A DNA stretch of 13,617 nt from DATHWB01 sp040902855 (GCA_040902855.1 JBBDWN010000157.1:1-13617); one strand, 5' to 3'. Counted from the first letter of the stretch, positions 6,097-13,444 are shown. A program made the numbers and translations. Notes: generated by a model not told the origin, from the letters alone.

Positions 6097-7931
6097 CAGG
6101 ACTGATCATCGTCCTCGTCGACGATCTCGGCTTCGACCACGTCGTCGTCGTTGGGCGCTTCCTCGCCGCCTTCGGCCGCCGACTGTTCGGCTGCTTGGGC
6201 GTAGAGCCGCTGGGCCATCGCCTGACTGGCGGTGATCAGTGCGTCCATCTTCGACTGGATGTCGTCGTTTGCTGCGCCTTCGGCTTCGAGCGTGGACTTG
6301 AGGTCGGTGAGGGTCGCCTCAACCGAGGTCTTCTCCTCCTCGGTCATCTGCTCGCCCTGCTCGGAGACCAGCTTCTCGGTCTGATTGACGAGTTGCTCGG
6401 CCCGGTTGTGCAGTTCGACCGTTTCCCGCTTCTTGCGGTCTTCGTCGGCGTATGCCTCGGCGTCCTTGATCATGCGGTCGATCTCGTCATTGGCGAGCGA
6501 CGTTCCGCCGGTGATCGTCATGGCCTGTTCCTTGCCGGTGGCCCTGTCCTTGGCGGTGACATTGACGATGCCGTTGGCATCGATGTCGAAGGTGACCTCG
6601 ATCTGGGGGACACCCATCGGAGCAGGCGGAATTCCGGTCAGACGGAACTTGCCCAGGCTCTTGTTGTCAGGCGCCATCGCCCTCTCGCCCTGCAGGACGT
6701 GGATCTCCACTTCCGGCTGATTCGGCTCTGCGGTGGTGAAGGTCTCGGAGCGACGGGTAGGGATGGTCGTGTTCCGCTCGATCATCTTGGTCATCACCCC
6801 TCCCTTGGTCTCGATACCGAGGGTGAGCGGCGTGACGTCGAGCAGGAGGATGTCCTTGACGTCGCCCTTCAGGACGCCGGCCTGGATGGCGGCCCCGGCG
6901 GCGACCACCTCGTCGGGGTTGACCCCGCGATGCGGATCCTTCCCGCCCGTGAGCTCCTTGGCGAGTTCTTGGACTGCGGGCATGCGAGTGGACCCGCCGA
7001 CCAGGATCAGGTGGTCGATGTCGGAGACCTTGACCCCGGCGTCCTTGACCGCCTGTCGGAACGGCCCCTTCACGCGGTCGAGCAGATCCTCGGTGATCTT
7101 CTGGAACTCCGACCGGGTCAACTTCATCTGCAGGTGGAGCGGCCCTTCCGCCGTGGCGGTGATGAACGGCAGGTTGATCTCGGTTTCGGAGACCGAGGAC
7201 AGTTCGATCTTCGCTTTCTCCGCCGCCTCCTTGAGACGCTGGCTGGCCATCCGGTCAGCTGAGAGGTCGACTCCGTGGTCGTTCTTGAACCCGGTGACGA
7301 GCCATTTCGTGACTGCGTCATCCCAGTCGTCGCCTCCGAGCTTGGTGTCGCCCGCAGTGGCCTTGACTTCGAAGACCCCATCGCCGATGTCGAGGACTGA
7401 CACGTCGAAGGTTCCCCCGCCGAGGTCGAAGACGAGGATCGTCTGGTCGTCTGACTCCTTGTCGAGTCCGTAGGCGAGGGCGGCCGCGGTCGGCTCGTTG
7501 ATGATGCGCAACACGTTGAGCCCCGCGATCTGGCCTGCTTCCTGGGTGGCCTGGCGCTGGGCGTCGTTGAAGTAGGCGGGAACGGTGATGACCGCGTCGG
7601 TGACGGCGTCGCCGAGGAACGACTCGGCATCCCGCTTGAGCTTCATGAGGATGCGCGCCGAGATCTCCTGGGCGGTGTAGTCCTTGCCGGCGATGGTCTG
7701 TTTCCAGTCCGTGCCCATGTGGCGCTTGACCGAACGGATCGTGTTGTCCGGGTTGGTGATGGCCTGACGCTTGGCGACTTCTCCGACGAGGACGTCGGCG
7801 TCTTTGAAAGCGACCACCGACGGTGTGGTGCGGCCACCTTCGGCGTTGGCGACGATGGTGGGCTCTCCGCCTTCGAGGACGGCGATCACCGAGTTGGTGG
7901 TTCCGAGGTCGATTCCGACAGCACGGGGCAT
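6096..7931 (-). CDS. dnaK: Chaperone protein DnaK (Hsp70)
   Basis: This ATP-dependent chaperone folds and protects proteins in the cytosol. The protein has 611 residues, normal for the family. The nucleotide-binding domain shows the three Hsp70 signatures: GIDLGTTNS (6-14), FDLGGGTFD (168-176) and LVGGSTRMPAV (about 310-320). The linker DILLLDVTPLTLGIET leads into the substrate-binding domain, then a helical lid and an acidic tail ending EAEIVDEDDDQS. ATG 7931 was chosen because AAAGGAG (7938-7944) lies 6 nt upstream and the protein then begins MPRAVGIDLG; an in-frame ATG at 7979 would read through the promoter elements. It is the first gene of the operon with grpE, dnaJ and hspR, and divergent from lon. 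Confidence 0.98.
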   Translation of the reverse strand: MPRAVGIDLGTTNSVIAVLEGGEPTIVANAEGGRTTPSVVAFKDADVLVGEVAKRQAITNPDNTIRSVKRHMGTDWKQTIAGKDYTAQEISARILMKLKRDAESFLGDAVTDAVITVPAYFNDAQRQATQEAGQIAGLNVLRIINEPTAAALAYGLDKESDDQTILVFDLGGGTFDVSVLDIGDGVFEVKATAGDTKLGGDDWDDAVTKWLVTGFKNDHGVDLSADRMASQRLKEAAEKAKIELSSVSETEINLPFITATAEGPLHLQMKLTRSEFQKITEDLLDRVKGPFRQAVKDAGVKVSDIDHLILVGGSTRMPAVQELAKELTGGKDPHRGVNPDEVVAAGAAIQAGVLKGDVKDILLLDVTPLTLGIETKGGVMTKMIERNTTIPTRRSETFTTAEPNQPEVEIHVLQGERAMAPDNKSLGKFRLTGIPPAPMGVPQIEVTFDIDANGIVNVTAKDRATGKEQAMTITGGTSLANDEIDRMIKDAEAYADEDRKKRETVELHNRAEQLVNQTEKLVSEQGEQMTEEEKTSVEATLTDLKSTLEAEGAANDDIQSKMDALITASQAMAQRLYAQAAEQSAAEGGEEAPNDDDVVEAEIVDEDDDQS

Positions 7932-7956
7932 GGGGTACTCCTTTGGGGAAGACGAT

Positions 7957-7999
7957 CTGAGTATGTACGGACAGTACAACCTGAGTCCCCCCTTGTCAT
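7957..7999 (-). promoter_or_regulatory. Predicted dnaK promoter and candidate HspR-type operator
   Basis: On the minus strand, -35 ATGACA (7994-7999) and -10 TACTGT (7971-7976) are 17 nt apart. The -10 overlaps the dyad TGTAC-TGTCC-GTACA (7964-7978). Two direct copies of ACTCAG (7981-7986 and 7957-7962) flank it, close to the half-site ACTCAAG of the known HspR box but not arranged as its canonical inverted pair. HspR control is inference from the operon. Confidence 0.5.
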
Positions 8000-8026
8000 A
8001 TTTCCGAAATCTTGGAATAGTTCGGA
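7993..8026 (+). promoter_or_regulatory. Predicted lon promoter with dyad
   Basis: TTGTCA (7993-7998) and AATAGT (8016-8021) are separated by 17 nt. The -35 overlaps the dnaK -35 on the other strand (7994-7999). An inverted repeat TCCGAA-N12-TTCGGA (8003-8008, 8021-8026) spans the -10 region and could bind a regulator. Confidence 0.4.
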
Positions 8027-8077
8027 TGCGAAGTTGTTCGTGTAATGACCATTACCCCGTCCAGGGAGTCGGATCGC

Positions 8078-10375
8078 ATGCCGCAAACCACCCAACTCAG
8101 CCTTCCCGTCCTGCCATTGCGCAACGGGGTGGTGTTCCCGCACATGACCGTCACGCTTCGGATCGAGACTGCAGAAGGACGGACGGCGCTCGCCGCCGCC
8201 GGAAAGGCCGACGGTCGTCTCCTCCTCGTCCCGCGTATCGACGGTCGGTACGCCGCAGTCGGAACTCTGGCCGAGATCCAGGACGCCGACGACGACGGGA
8301 ACGTGGTCGTCTCAGGTCTTGCCCGAGCCAGAGTCGGAGCCGGATCCACCGACGACACCGGCGCGCTGTGGGTCGAGGCGGAGACCTATCCCGAGGTCGA
8401 TCTCGTCGACGAAGAACTCGACGCCCTCGTCGCCGAATATCGGGCGATTGTCACCGAAGTGCTCGAACACCGTGGCGTCGGAGCCGTGGCCGAGCGCATC
8501 CTCGGAATGGAGAACCCCAGCCAACTGGCCGACCTGGCCGTCTACTCCCCGGATCTCAGCCTCGGCCAGAAGGTCCAGTTGCTGGAGACCCTCGACCTGC
8601 GCCAGCGTCTCGGACTCCTGTTGGACTGGATGCGCGAAGTGCTCGGCACTCTGGAATTGCGGCGCAAGGTGCGTGACCAGGCCGCCGAGAACATCGACAA
8701 GTCCCAACGCGAATACCTGCTGCGCCAGCAGATGGAGGCGATTCGCAAGGAACTGGGCGACGGTTCGGACGTCGGCTCGGATTATCGGGCCAAGCTGGCG
8801 GAACGCGACTTGCCCGCCAAGGTCCTCGAGGCAGTCTCCCGCGACCTCGACCGTCTCGAGCGGATGAGTGAGCAGTCACCGGAGCACTCCTGGATCAGAA
8901 CCTGGCTCGACTCCGTCTTCGACATCCCCTTCGAAGAGCACACCGAGGACCGGTTCGATCTCGACGAGGCGTGGACCGTTCTCGACGCCGACCACACCGG
9001 ACTGCCTGACGTCAAGGAGCGGATTGTCGAGTACTTGGCGGTTCGCAAGCTCCGCAAGGAGCGCGGTCTGGACAAGGACGACAATCGTGACGGGGCCATT
9101 CTGCTGCTGGTCGGCCCTCCGGGTGTCGGCAAAACGTCGCTCGGCGAGTCCGTCGCTCGCGCCCTCGGTCGCTCCTTCGTCAGGGTGGCGCTCGGCGGGG
9201 TTCGTGACGAGGCAGAAGTGAGAGGTCACCGGCGCACCTATGTCGGGGCGCGTCCCGGCCGGATCGTTCGCGCCCTGGTCGAGGCGGGTTCGATGAACCC
9301 TGTGTTCCTCCTCGACGAGATGGACAAGGTGGGCAACGACTGGAGAGGCGACCCTTCCTCGGCGCTGCTCGAAGTCCTCGACCCTGCCCAGAACCACACG
9401 TTCAGGGACCACTATCTCGAATTCGACCTCGACCTGTCAGAAGTCGTCTTCATCGCCACGGCGAACGTCGTCGAGACGATCCCCGCTGCGCTGCTCGACC
9501 GCATGGAGGTGATCCGCATCGACGGCTACACCGATGTGGAGAAGGTGGATATTGCCCGTGACCATCTGCTTCCCCGCCAGGTCAGGAGCGCCGGTCTCGA
9601 GCCCGAGGAGATCACCGTCACGCCTGGCGCCCTCGGGGCGATCGTCGACCGGTACACCCGCGAGGCGGGTGTCCGCAACTTGGAGCGTCAACTCGGGAAG
9701 CTGACCAGGAAGCTGGCGACCGAGGTGGCCCGTTCGACCGGCGACACGCCGTCGGTCACCGTCGACGTCGACGACGTCGTCACTTATCTCGGCAAGCCCA
9801 AGGTCTGGAAGGACGAGGCGAAAGACCGCACCGATGTCGCAGGTGTGGCCACCGGACTCGCAGTGACTGGAGCGGGCGGCGACGTGCTGTTCGTCGAAGC
9901 GTCCGCCACCGCCGGCGAGCGCGGTCTGACCCTCACCGGCCAGCTCGGGGACGTCATGAAGGAGTCCGCCAGGATCGCGGTGTCCTACATCGAGGCGAAC
10001 GCCGCCCGGCTCGGTGTCGACGGAGACCCCCTCAACGGCAGGATCCACCTGCATGTGCCCGCAGGCGCAGTCCCCAAGGATGGTCCGTCCGCCGGTGTCA
10101 CGATGACCACCGCGCTCGTCTCCCTCCTCACCGGTCGAAAGGTGCGGGCGGAGGTGGGGATGACCGGCGAGGTGACCCTGCAAGGCAAGGTGCTGCCGAT
10201 CGGCGGTGTCAAACAGAAGGTGCTCGCCGCCCATCGGGCGGGACTCACCGAGGTGATCCTCCCGGCCCGGAACGAAGTCGATCTGGACGACGTCCCGCAG
10301 ATGGTGCGCGACGAGATGACGTTCCATATCGCCTCGACGATCGAAGAAGTGCTGGCGGTGGCGCTGGAGGCGTGA
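8078..10375 (+). CDS. lon: ATP-dependent protease Lon
   Basis: Lon is a AAA+ serine protease that degrades damaged and regulatory proteins in the cytosol. The protein has 765 residues. The N-terminal substrate-binding domain begins LPVLPLRNGVVFPHM. The AAA+ module has Walker A GPPGVGKT (346-353), Walker B FLLDEMDK (410-417) and the Lon-typical GGVRDEAEVRGHRRTYVGA. The C-terminal peptidase has KDGPSAG with catalytic Ser671, and Lys714 in GGVKQK; the spacing of 43 equals the Ser/Lys dyad of E. coli Lon. I start at ATG 8078 because AGGGAG (8063-8068) lies 9 nt upstream and the protein then begins as family members do. ATG 8045 has no ribosome-binding site. In Streptomyces lon belongs to the HspR regulon, which fits the divergent dnaK neighbour here. 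Confidence 0.97.
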   Translation: MPQTTQLSLPVLPLRNGVVFPHMTVTLRIETAEGRTALAAAGKADGRLLLVPRIDGRYAAVGTLAEIQDADDDGNVVVSGLARARVGAGSTDDTGALWVEAETYPEVDLVDEELDALVAEYRAIVTEVLEHRGVGAVAERILGMENPSQLADLAVYSPDLSLGQKVQLLETLDLRQRLGLLLDWMREVLGTLELRRKVRDQAAENIDKSQREYLLRQQMEAIRKELGDGSDVGSDYRAKLAERDLPAKVLEAVSRDLDRLERMSEQSPEHSWIRTWLDSVFDIPFEEHTEDRFDLDEAWTVLDADHTGLPDVKERIVEYLAVRKLRKERGLDKDDNRDGAILLLVGPPGVGKTSLGESVARALGRSFVRVALGGVRDEAEVRGHRRTYVGARPGRIVRALVEAGSMNPVFLLDEMDKVGNDWRGDPSSALLEVLDPAQNHTFRDHYLEFDLDLSEVVFIATANVVETIPAALLDRMEVIRIDGYTDVEKVDIARDHLLPRQVRSAGLEPEEITVTPGALGAIVDRYTREAGVRNLERQLGKLTRKLATEVARSTGDTPSVTVDVDDVVTYLGKPKVWKDEAKDRTDVAGVATGLAVTGAGGDVLFVEASATAGERGLTLTGQLGDVMKESARIAVSYIEANAARLGVDGDPLNGRIHLHVPAGAVPKDGPSAGVTMTTALVSLLTGRKVRAEVGMTGEVTLQGKVLPIGGVKQKVLAAHRAGLTEVILPARNEVDLDDVPQMVRDEMTFHIASTIEEVLAVALEA

Positions 10376-10409
10376 GAGGCTGGGCGGGAGCCGCGGCAAG
10401 GAGAAACAC

Positions 10410-10907
10410 GTGGAGCCCATCGAGATCGTGATCACGGGACTGCGGGTGTGGGTCGGTGTTGTGATGCTGGCGCACGGCATCAACCACGGCCGCAACCTCG
10501 ATGGGACCGCGAAGTGGTTCGGGTCGAAGGGTTTCGCGATGGCGCGCCGCCAAGCCCAGGTGTCGGCGTTCGGCGAGATCGCCATCGGGGCTGCCCTCGT
10601 CGTCGGGTTCCTCACCAGCTTTGCCGCGTTCGGCGTGGTGGCGATCATGACGGTGGCGTTCTGGTCGATCCATCGCTTTGCCGGCTTCTTCGTGTTTCGC
10701 CGGCCCGACGAAGGCTATGAGTACGTGGCCACCGTGGCGTTGGCGGCCGTGGTCGTCGCCACCGCCGGTCCCGGCCCTCTGTCACTCGATGCGCTCACCG
10801 GTGTCGCCGATGAACTCGACGGCTGGATCGGGCTGGCGGTGGCGTTGGGCGGACTGGCCGTAGCCGCCGTTCAGTTGGCGCTGTCGTGGCGCAAACCCGA
10901 GGCCTGA
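10410..10907 (+). CDS. DoxX-family membrane protein
   Basis: This is an integral membrane protein of 165 residues with four predicted helices (about 4-24, 49-82, 106-123 and 132-158). The N-terminal segment RVWVGVVMLAHGINH and the following FAMARRQAQVSAFGEIAIG resemble the DoxX/SURF4-like group. Roles proposed for relatives include thiol or redox homeostasis and subunits of quinol oxidases; nothing here fixes the function. GTG 10410 is preceded by AAGGAGA at good distance. It lies 34 nt after lon on the same strand and may be cotranscribed. Its last 37 nt overlap the 3' end of the convergent phosphatase gene. Confidence 0.8.
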   Translation: MEPIEIVITGLRVWVGVVMLAHGINHGRNLDGTAKWFGSKGFAMARRQAQVSAFGEIAIGAALVVGFLTSFAAFGVVAIMTVAFWSIHRFAGFFVFRRPDEGYEYVATVALAAVVVATAGPGPLSLDALTGVADELDGWIGLAVALGGLAVAAVQLALSWRKPEA

Positions 10908-11356
10908 TCGTCTACCAACTCGTCGACCAGTCCCACGGCGGCCTCCTCGATCAGGTCGTACATGCGCTCGTAGGCGGAGTCGGGCTTGCCCCACGGGTCA
11001 GGGACTTCTCCTCCGCCTGCAAAGTCCAGGAGAGGGACCACCCGCGCATGGTGACCGGGTGGAGCCAGTCGCAGGACGTTTTCCAGATTGGAGTCATCCA
11101 TCGTCACGATCAGGTCGAATGCCTCGAAGTCCTCGATACGCAACTGACGCCCGCGTCCGGTCACGTTGTACCCGCGCCGAGCGCCTGCCTGCGCTGACTG
11201 GGTGTGCGGTGAGTCGCCGACGTGATAGGCGGCGGTCCCGGCCGAGTCGACCTCGACGGCGAGTCCGGCCTGCATGGCCTTGCCCCGTATCACCGCTTCG
11301 GCGGCAGGCGAGCGGCAGATGTTGCCTAGGCAGACGGTCAAGATCCGATACGTCAT
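10871..11356 (-). CDS. Low-molecular-weight protein-tyrosine phosphatase
   Basis: This is a cytosolic (or possibly secreted) phosphatase that removes phosphate from tyrosine via a phosphocysteine intermediate. The protein has 161 residues. The P-loop is CLGNICRS with nucleophile Cys9 and Arg15 (C-x5-R-S). VDSAGTAAYHVGDSPH is the second conserved block, and the general acid Asp120 lies in DPW. All catalytic residues are present. ATG 11356 gives the usual start with the P-loop at residue 9. It has no Shine-Dalgarno, but TATGGT ends 7 nt upstream, so a leaderless message is likely. In-frame ATG 11368 and GTG 11398 are alternatives that only lengthen the tail. The substrate is unknown. Confidence 0.93.
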   Translation of the reverse strand: MTYRILTVCLGNICRSPAAEAVIRGKAMQAGLAVEVDSAGTAAYHVGDSPHTQSAQAGARRGYNVTGRGRQLRIEDFEAFDLIVTMDDSNLENVLRLAPPGHHARVVPLLDFAGGGEVPDPWGKPDSAYERMYDLIEEAAVGLVDELVDDQASGLRHDSAN

Positions 11357-11363
11357 GATCGCG

Positions 11364-11369
11364 ACCATA
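11364..11369 (-). promoter_or_regulatory. -10-like TATGGT before the tyrosine phosphatase start
   Basis: TATGGT followed by 7 nt and ATG (11356). Transcription would begin at or next to the start codon. No convincing -35 is visible. Confidence 0.45.
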
Positions 11370-11425
11370 GGTGTACGACTCTTCAGTTGGCCGTTCACCG
11401 AAACATCATTGGGTGAGTATTCGCG

Positions 11426-11441
11426 GCATATTGCGATATGC
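11426..11441. promoter_or_regulatory. 16-bp dyad upstream of the GNAT gene
   Basis: GCATAT-TGCG-ATATGC is a perfect inverted repeat with 6-bp arms in an AT-richer patch of the divergent region 11357-11495. It contains TATGCT (11437-11442, last base outside), a plausible -10 for the acetyltransferase. It may be an operator; the binding protein is unknown. Confidence 0.42.
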
Positions 11442-11495
11442 TAACTCTTGCAAGCACTCTTCCGAGACACCGCTCCCACCTCGAGGAGGACGGGT

Positions 11496-12131
11496 ATGAA
11501 CGTTCCATCGCCGGCCGGCACCGCCATCACTCGTGGTGCGACGGCCACCGCCCTCTTGAAGGACGGCTCTCACATCCAGCTCCGTCCGGTGACTCCGGAC
11601 GACAAGCCCCTGATCGCCGACGGCTTCAGCAGGCTGTCCGCCCGCGCCCGCTATCTCCGCTTCCTTGCCCCGTCTGACCGTCTCTCGTCCCGCCAGTTGG
11701 CCTACCTCGCCGAGGTCGATCACCACGACCATGTGGCTTGGGGCGCACTGGACGGGGATGCCGCTGCGGGCGTCGGCCGTTGGGTCCGGCTCGAAGCAGA
11801 CCCGTCGACCGCCGACGTGGCGATCACGGTCCTCGACGACTACCAGGGGCGCGGCATCGGAAGACTGCTGCTCCAGGTGCTGGCGGTCAGCGCCCGCGCC
11901 CGCGGTGTCGGCGTCCTGCATTTCGACGTGCTTGCCGAGAACGAGCCGATGAAGGGTTTGCTCGCCTCGGTCGGCTCCGTGCCCGTCTCCGAGGCCGAGA
12001 TCGTCCACCACGTGCTCGACGTCAGGCGGGTTCCGGCGCCCGACGTCGTCGAAGGCGACCTCATCGGACTCCTGGAGGAAGCTGCGCGAGCGTCAGGGGC
12101 CGATCTCAGTCAGGATCGAGTTCCAAGCTGA
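11496..12131 (+). CDS. GNAT-family N-acetyltransferase
   Basis: The family transfers acetyl from acetyl-CoA to an amine, often a protein lysine or a small molecule. The protein has 211 residues. The GNAT fold is visible from HIQLRPVTPDD (about 26-36) through ADVAITVLDDYQGRGIGRLLLQVLA, where Q117-GRGIG122 is the acetyl-CoA-binding Q-x-x-G-x-G loop, to LHFDVLAENEPMKGLL. The segment RLSARARYLRFLAPSDRLS resembles the catalytic domain of mycobacterial protein lysine acetyltransferases, but no cyclic-nucleotide domain is attached. ATG 11496 has a strong GAGGAGGA 5 nt upstream. The 3' end overlaps the convergent msrB by 26 nt. The substrate cannot be read from the sequence. Confidence 0.88.
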   Translation: MNVPSPAGTAITRGATATALLKDGSHIQLRPVTPDDKPLIADGFSRLSARARYLRFLAPSDRLSSRQLAYLAEVDHHDHVAWGALDGDAAAGVGRWVRLEADPSTADVAITVLDDYQGRGIGRLLLQVLAVSARARGVGVLHFDVLAENEPMKGLLASVGSVPVSEAEIVHHVLDVRRVPAPDVVEGDLIGLLEEAARASGADLSQDRVPS

Positions 12132-12495
12132 GCGAGTTGACGCAGTAGCGCAACCCGGTCGGCTGGGGTCCGTCATCGAAGACGTGTCCCAGATGGCCAC
12201 CACACGTGGCGCACACGATCTCGGTCCGGACCATGCCGTACGTGCTGTCAGTCCGCTCTTCGACCTTGGCAGGGTCGAGTGCCGCGTAGAAGCTCGGCCA
12301 GCCGGAACGAGAGTCGTACTTGGCCTCTGATGAGAAGAGTTCGGTCCCGCATCCGGCGCACTTGTAGGTGCCCGAGCGCTTCTCGTCCACGTACTTGCCC
12401 GAGAACGCCCGCTCCGTCGCACCCTCCCGCAGCACCCGGAACTGTTCGGGGTCGAGTCGGCTGCGCCAATCTGATGTCGTTGGAAGTTCGGTCAT
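12106..12495 (-). CDS. msrB: Peptide-methionine (R)-S-oxide reductase MsrB
   Basis: MsrB reduces the R epimer of methionine sulfoxide in oxidised proteins, normally using thioredoxin. The protein has 129 residues, a single MsrB domain without MsrA fusion. Two CxxC pairs (Cys46/Cys49 and Cys95/Cys98) bind structural zinc. SGWPSF (64-69), GGHLGHVFDDGP and RYCVNSLSL with catalytic Cys118 are all present. ATG 12495 was chosen over GTG 12513. No Shine-Dalgarno is seen, but TAGCTT lies 7 nt upstream. The gene follows the NUDIX gene by 27 nt on the same strand, and both act against oxidative damage, so partial cotranscription is plausible. Confidence 0.96.
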   Translation of the reverse strand: MTELPTTSDWRSRLDPEQFRVLREGATERAFSGKYVDEKRSGTYKCAGCGTELFSSEAKYDSRSGWPSFYAALDPAKVEERTDSTYGMVRTEIVCATCGGHLGHVFDDGPQPTGLRYCVNSLSLELDPD

Positions 12496-12502
12496 GGTGT
12501 CG

Positions 12503-12508
12503 AAGCTA
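12503..12508 (-). promoter_or_regulatory. -10-like TAGCTT before msrB
   Basis: TAGCTT, then 7 nt, then ATG (12495). It would give msrB its own leaderless transcript from the short space after the NUDIX gene. No -35 is recognisable. Confidence 0.4.
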
Positions 12509-12522
12509 CCCACTCGCTGCCG

Positions 12523-12978
12523 CTACCGGGCCTGACCGAGGGCAGCGTTCAGCCTTTCGTAATAGACGACCTGGGCGGGGTTGAGGAGTTCGGTCGCCTG
12601 CGCCTCTCCACACCAGCGCATCTCGTCGATCTCCGGAAACGTGAGCGCTCGCCCGCGCCAGTCGATCGTGACGGTGTCGCCGTTCAGATCTTCGGGGTCG
12701 AAGTCGGCTTCGAACGCCCAGGCCGTGATCCGTTTCCCGGCCTTCTGGACGACCTCACCCAGAAACACCAGCTCCGTCGGGCTCACAGTCCAGCCCGTCT
12801 CCTCCCGGAACTCGCGCATCGCCGTGTCGAGCGGTTCCTCGCCCGGTGGCACTTCACCCTTGACGATCGACCACGCCCCTTCCTGCTTGGACGCCCAGAA
12901 CGGACCGCCCGGATGAGCGATGAGGATCTCCAGACCGTTGGCGACGATGCGATAGGGGACGAGGCCGGCGCTCGGCAT
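12523..12978 (-). CDS. NUDIX hydrolase (COG4119-like predicted NTP pyrophosphohydrolase)
   Basis: NUDIX enzymes hydrolyse a nucleoside diphosphate linked to another moiety. The protein has 151 residues. The NUDIX box runs from Gly41 to Trp63 (GEVPPGEEPLDTAMREFREE and then TGW) and keeps the metal-binding REFREE glutamates. The upstream HPGGPFWASKQEGAWSIVKGE and the downstream ITAWAFEADFDPEDL and FPEIDEMRWC are typical of the COG4119 group. ATG 12978 begins at the usual PSAGLVPYR; the upstream in-frame sequence is Arg-rich and crosses into the divergent gene. No Shine-Dalgarno, but TACCGT lies 7 nt upstream. The substrate is unknown; house-cleaning of oxidised nucleotides is possible. Confidence 0.92.
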   Translation of the reverse strand: MPSAGLVPYRIVANGLEILIAHPGGPFWASKQEGAWSIVKGEVPPGEEPLDTAMREFREETGWTVSPTELVFLGEVVQKAGKRITAWAFEADFDPEDLNGDTVTIDWRGRALTFPEIDEMRWCGEAQATELLNPAQVVYYERLNAALGQAR

Positions 12979-12985
12979 GGAGCCG

Positions 12986-12991
12986 ACGGTA
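12986..12991 (-). promoter_or_regulatory. -10-like TACCGT before the NUDIX gene
   Basis: TACCGT, then 7 nt, then ATG (12978). It sits in the 41-bp divergent space shared with the globin gene. Confidence 0.4.
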
Positions 12992-13005
12992 GGACGGGCA
13001 TCCGT

Positions 13006-13011
13006 TAGCCT
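13006..13011 (+). promoter_or_regulatory. -10-like TAGCCT before the truncated haemoglobin gene
   Basis: TAGCCT, then 8 nt, then ATG (13020). The 41-bp divergent region leaves no room for a long leader, which supports leaderless transcription. Confidence 0.4.
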
Positions 13012-13019
13012 CGCCGACC

Positions 13020-13436
13020 ATGGAGATCGGATCCCAGCCCGTCGGTGCGCACCCGTGGGGAGACGCCGAGACGCCCTATCTCGCCCTGGGAGGAGATGAA
13101 GGCGTGAAGGCGCTCGCCTGGGCCTTCTACGACGTGGTCGAAGAGACTTCGCCGGTGTTGGTGGCAATGCTCCCTAAGGACACCGAGGTGTCGAGACAGA
13201 AGCTGTACGAGTTTCTCAGTGGATGGACCGGCGGTCCGCCCCTGTACTGGGAACGACGCGGTCACCCTGCCCTCCGCATGCGTCACGCCCCCTTTCCCAT
13301 CGATTCCCACGCCGCGGAAGAATGGGCTCGGTGTCTCGGCGAGGCGCTGGATCGCACCGGCGTCGAAGGCGAGCTCGCTGCATTTCTCCGCCGTGAGCTT
13401 GGCCGAGCGGCCCGCGAGCTGCAGAACCGGGACTGA
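13020..13436 (+). CDS. glbO: Group II truncated haemoglobin (trHbO type)
   Basis: This small haem protein is probably involved in O2 or NO/peroxide chemistry in the cytosol. The protein has 138 residues. By comparison with mycobacterial trHbO: LGGDEGV opens helix A/B; Tyr37 in FYDVV is B10; SRQKLYEFLSGWTGGPPLYWERRGHPALRMRHAPF contains helices E and F with proximal haem ligand His89 (F8); Trp102 is the group II G8 Trp. CD1, normally Tyr, Phe or His, appears to be Leu51 in AMLPKD. An N-terminal extension of about 18 residues precedes the globin fold. ATG 13020 lacks a Shine-Dalgarno; a -10-like box lies 8 nt upstream. The gene is divergent from the NUDIX gene. Confidence 0.93.
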   Translation: MEIGSQPVGAHPWGDAETPYLALGGDEGVKALAWAFYDVVEETSPVLVAMLPKDTEVSRQKLYEFLSGWTGGPPLYWERRGHPALRMRHAPFPIDSHAAEEWARCLGEALDRTGVEGELAAFLRRELGRAARELQNRD

Positions 13437-13444
13437 GTCGCCGG

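Noticed and set aside
6195..7262. 355-codon open frame on the plus strand, opposite dnaK
   Set aside because: It is antisense to an intact, fully recognisable DnaK and its composition is explained by codon bias of the real strand.
8045..8077. Upstream ATG 8045 as lon start
   Set aside because: It lacks a Shine-Dalgarno. The next in-frame ATG (8078) has AGGGAG 9 nt upstream and gives the usual Lon N-terminus.
9437..10648. 403-codon open frame on the minus strand, opposite lon and the DoxX gene
   Set aside because: It spans two real genes on the other strand and shows no domain; it is a shadow.
11448..11495. TTG 11448 as start of the GNAT gene
   Set aside because: ATG 11496 has a strong GAGGAGGA, while the extension overlaps the predicted promoter and is not family-like.
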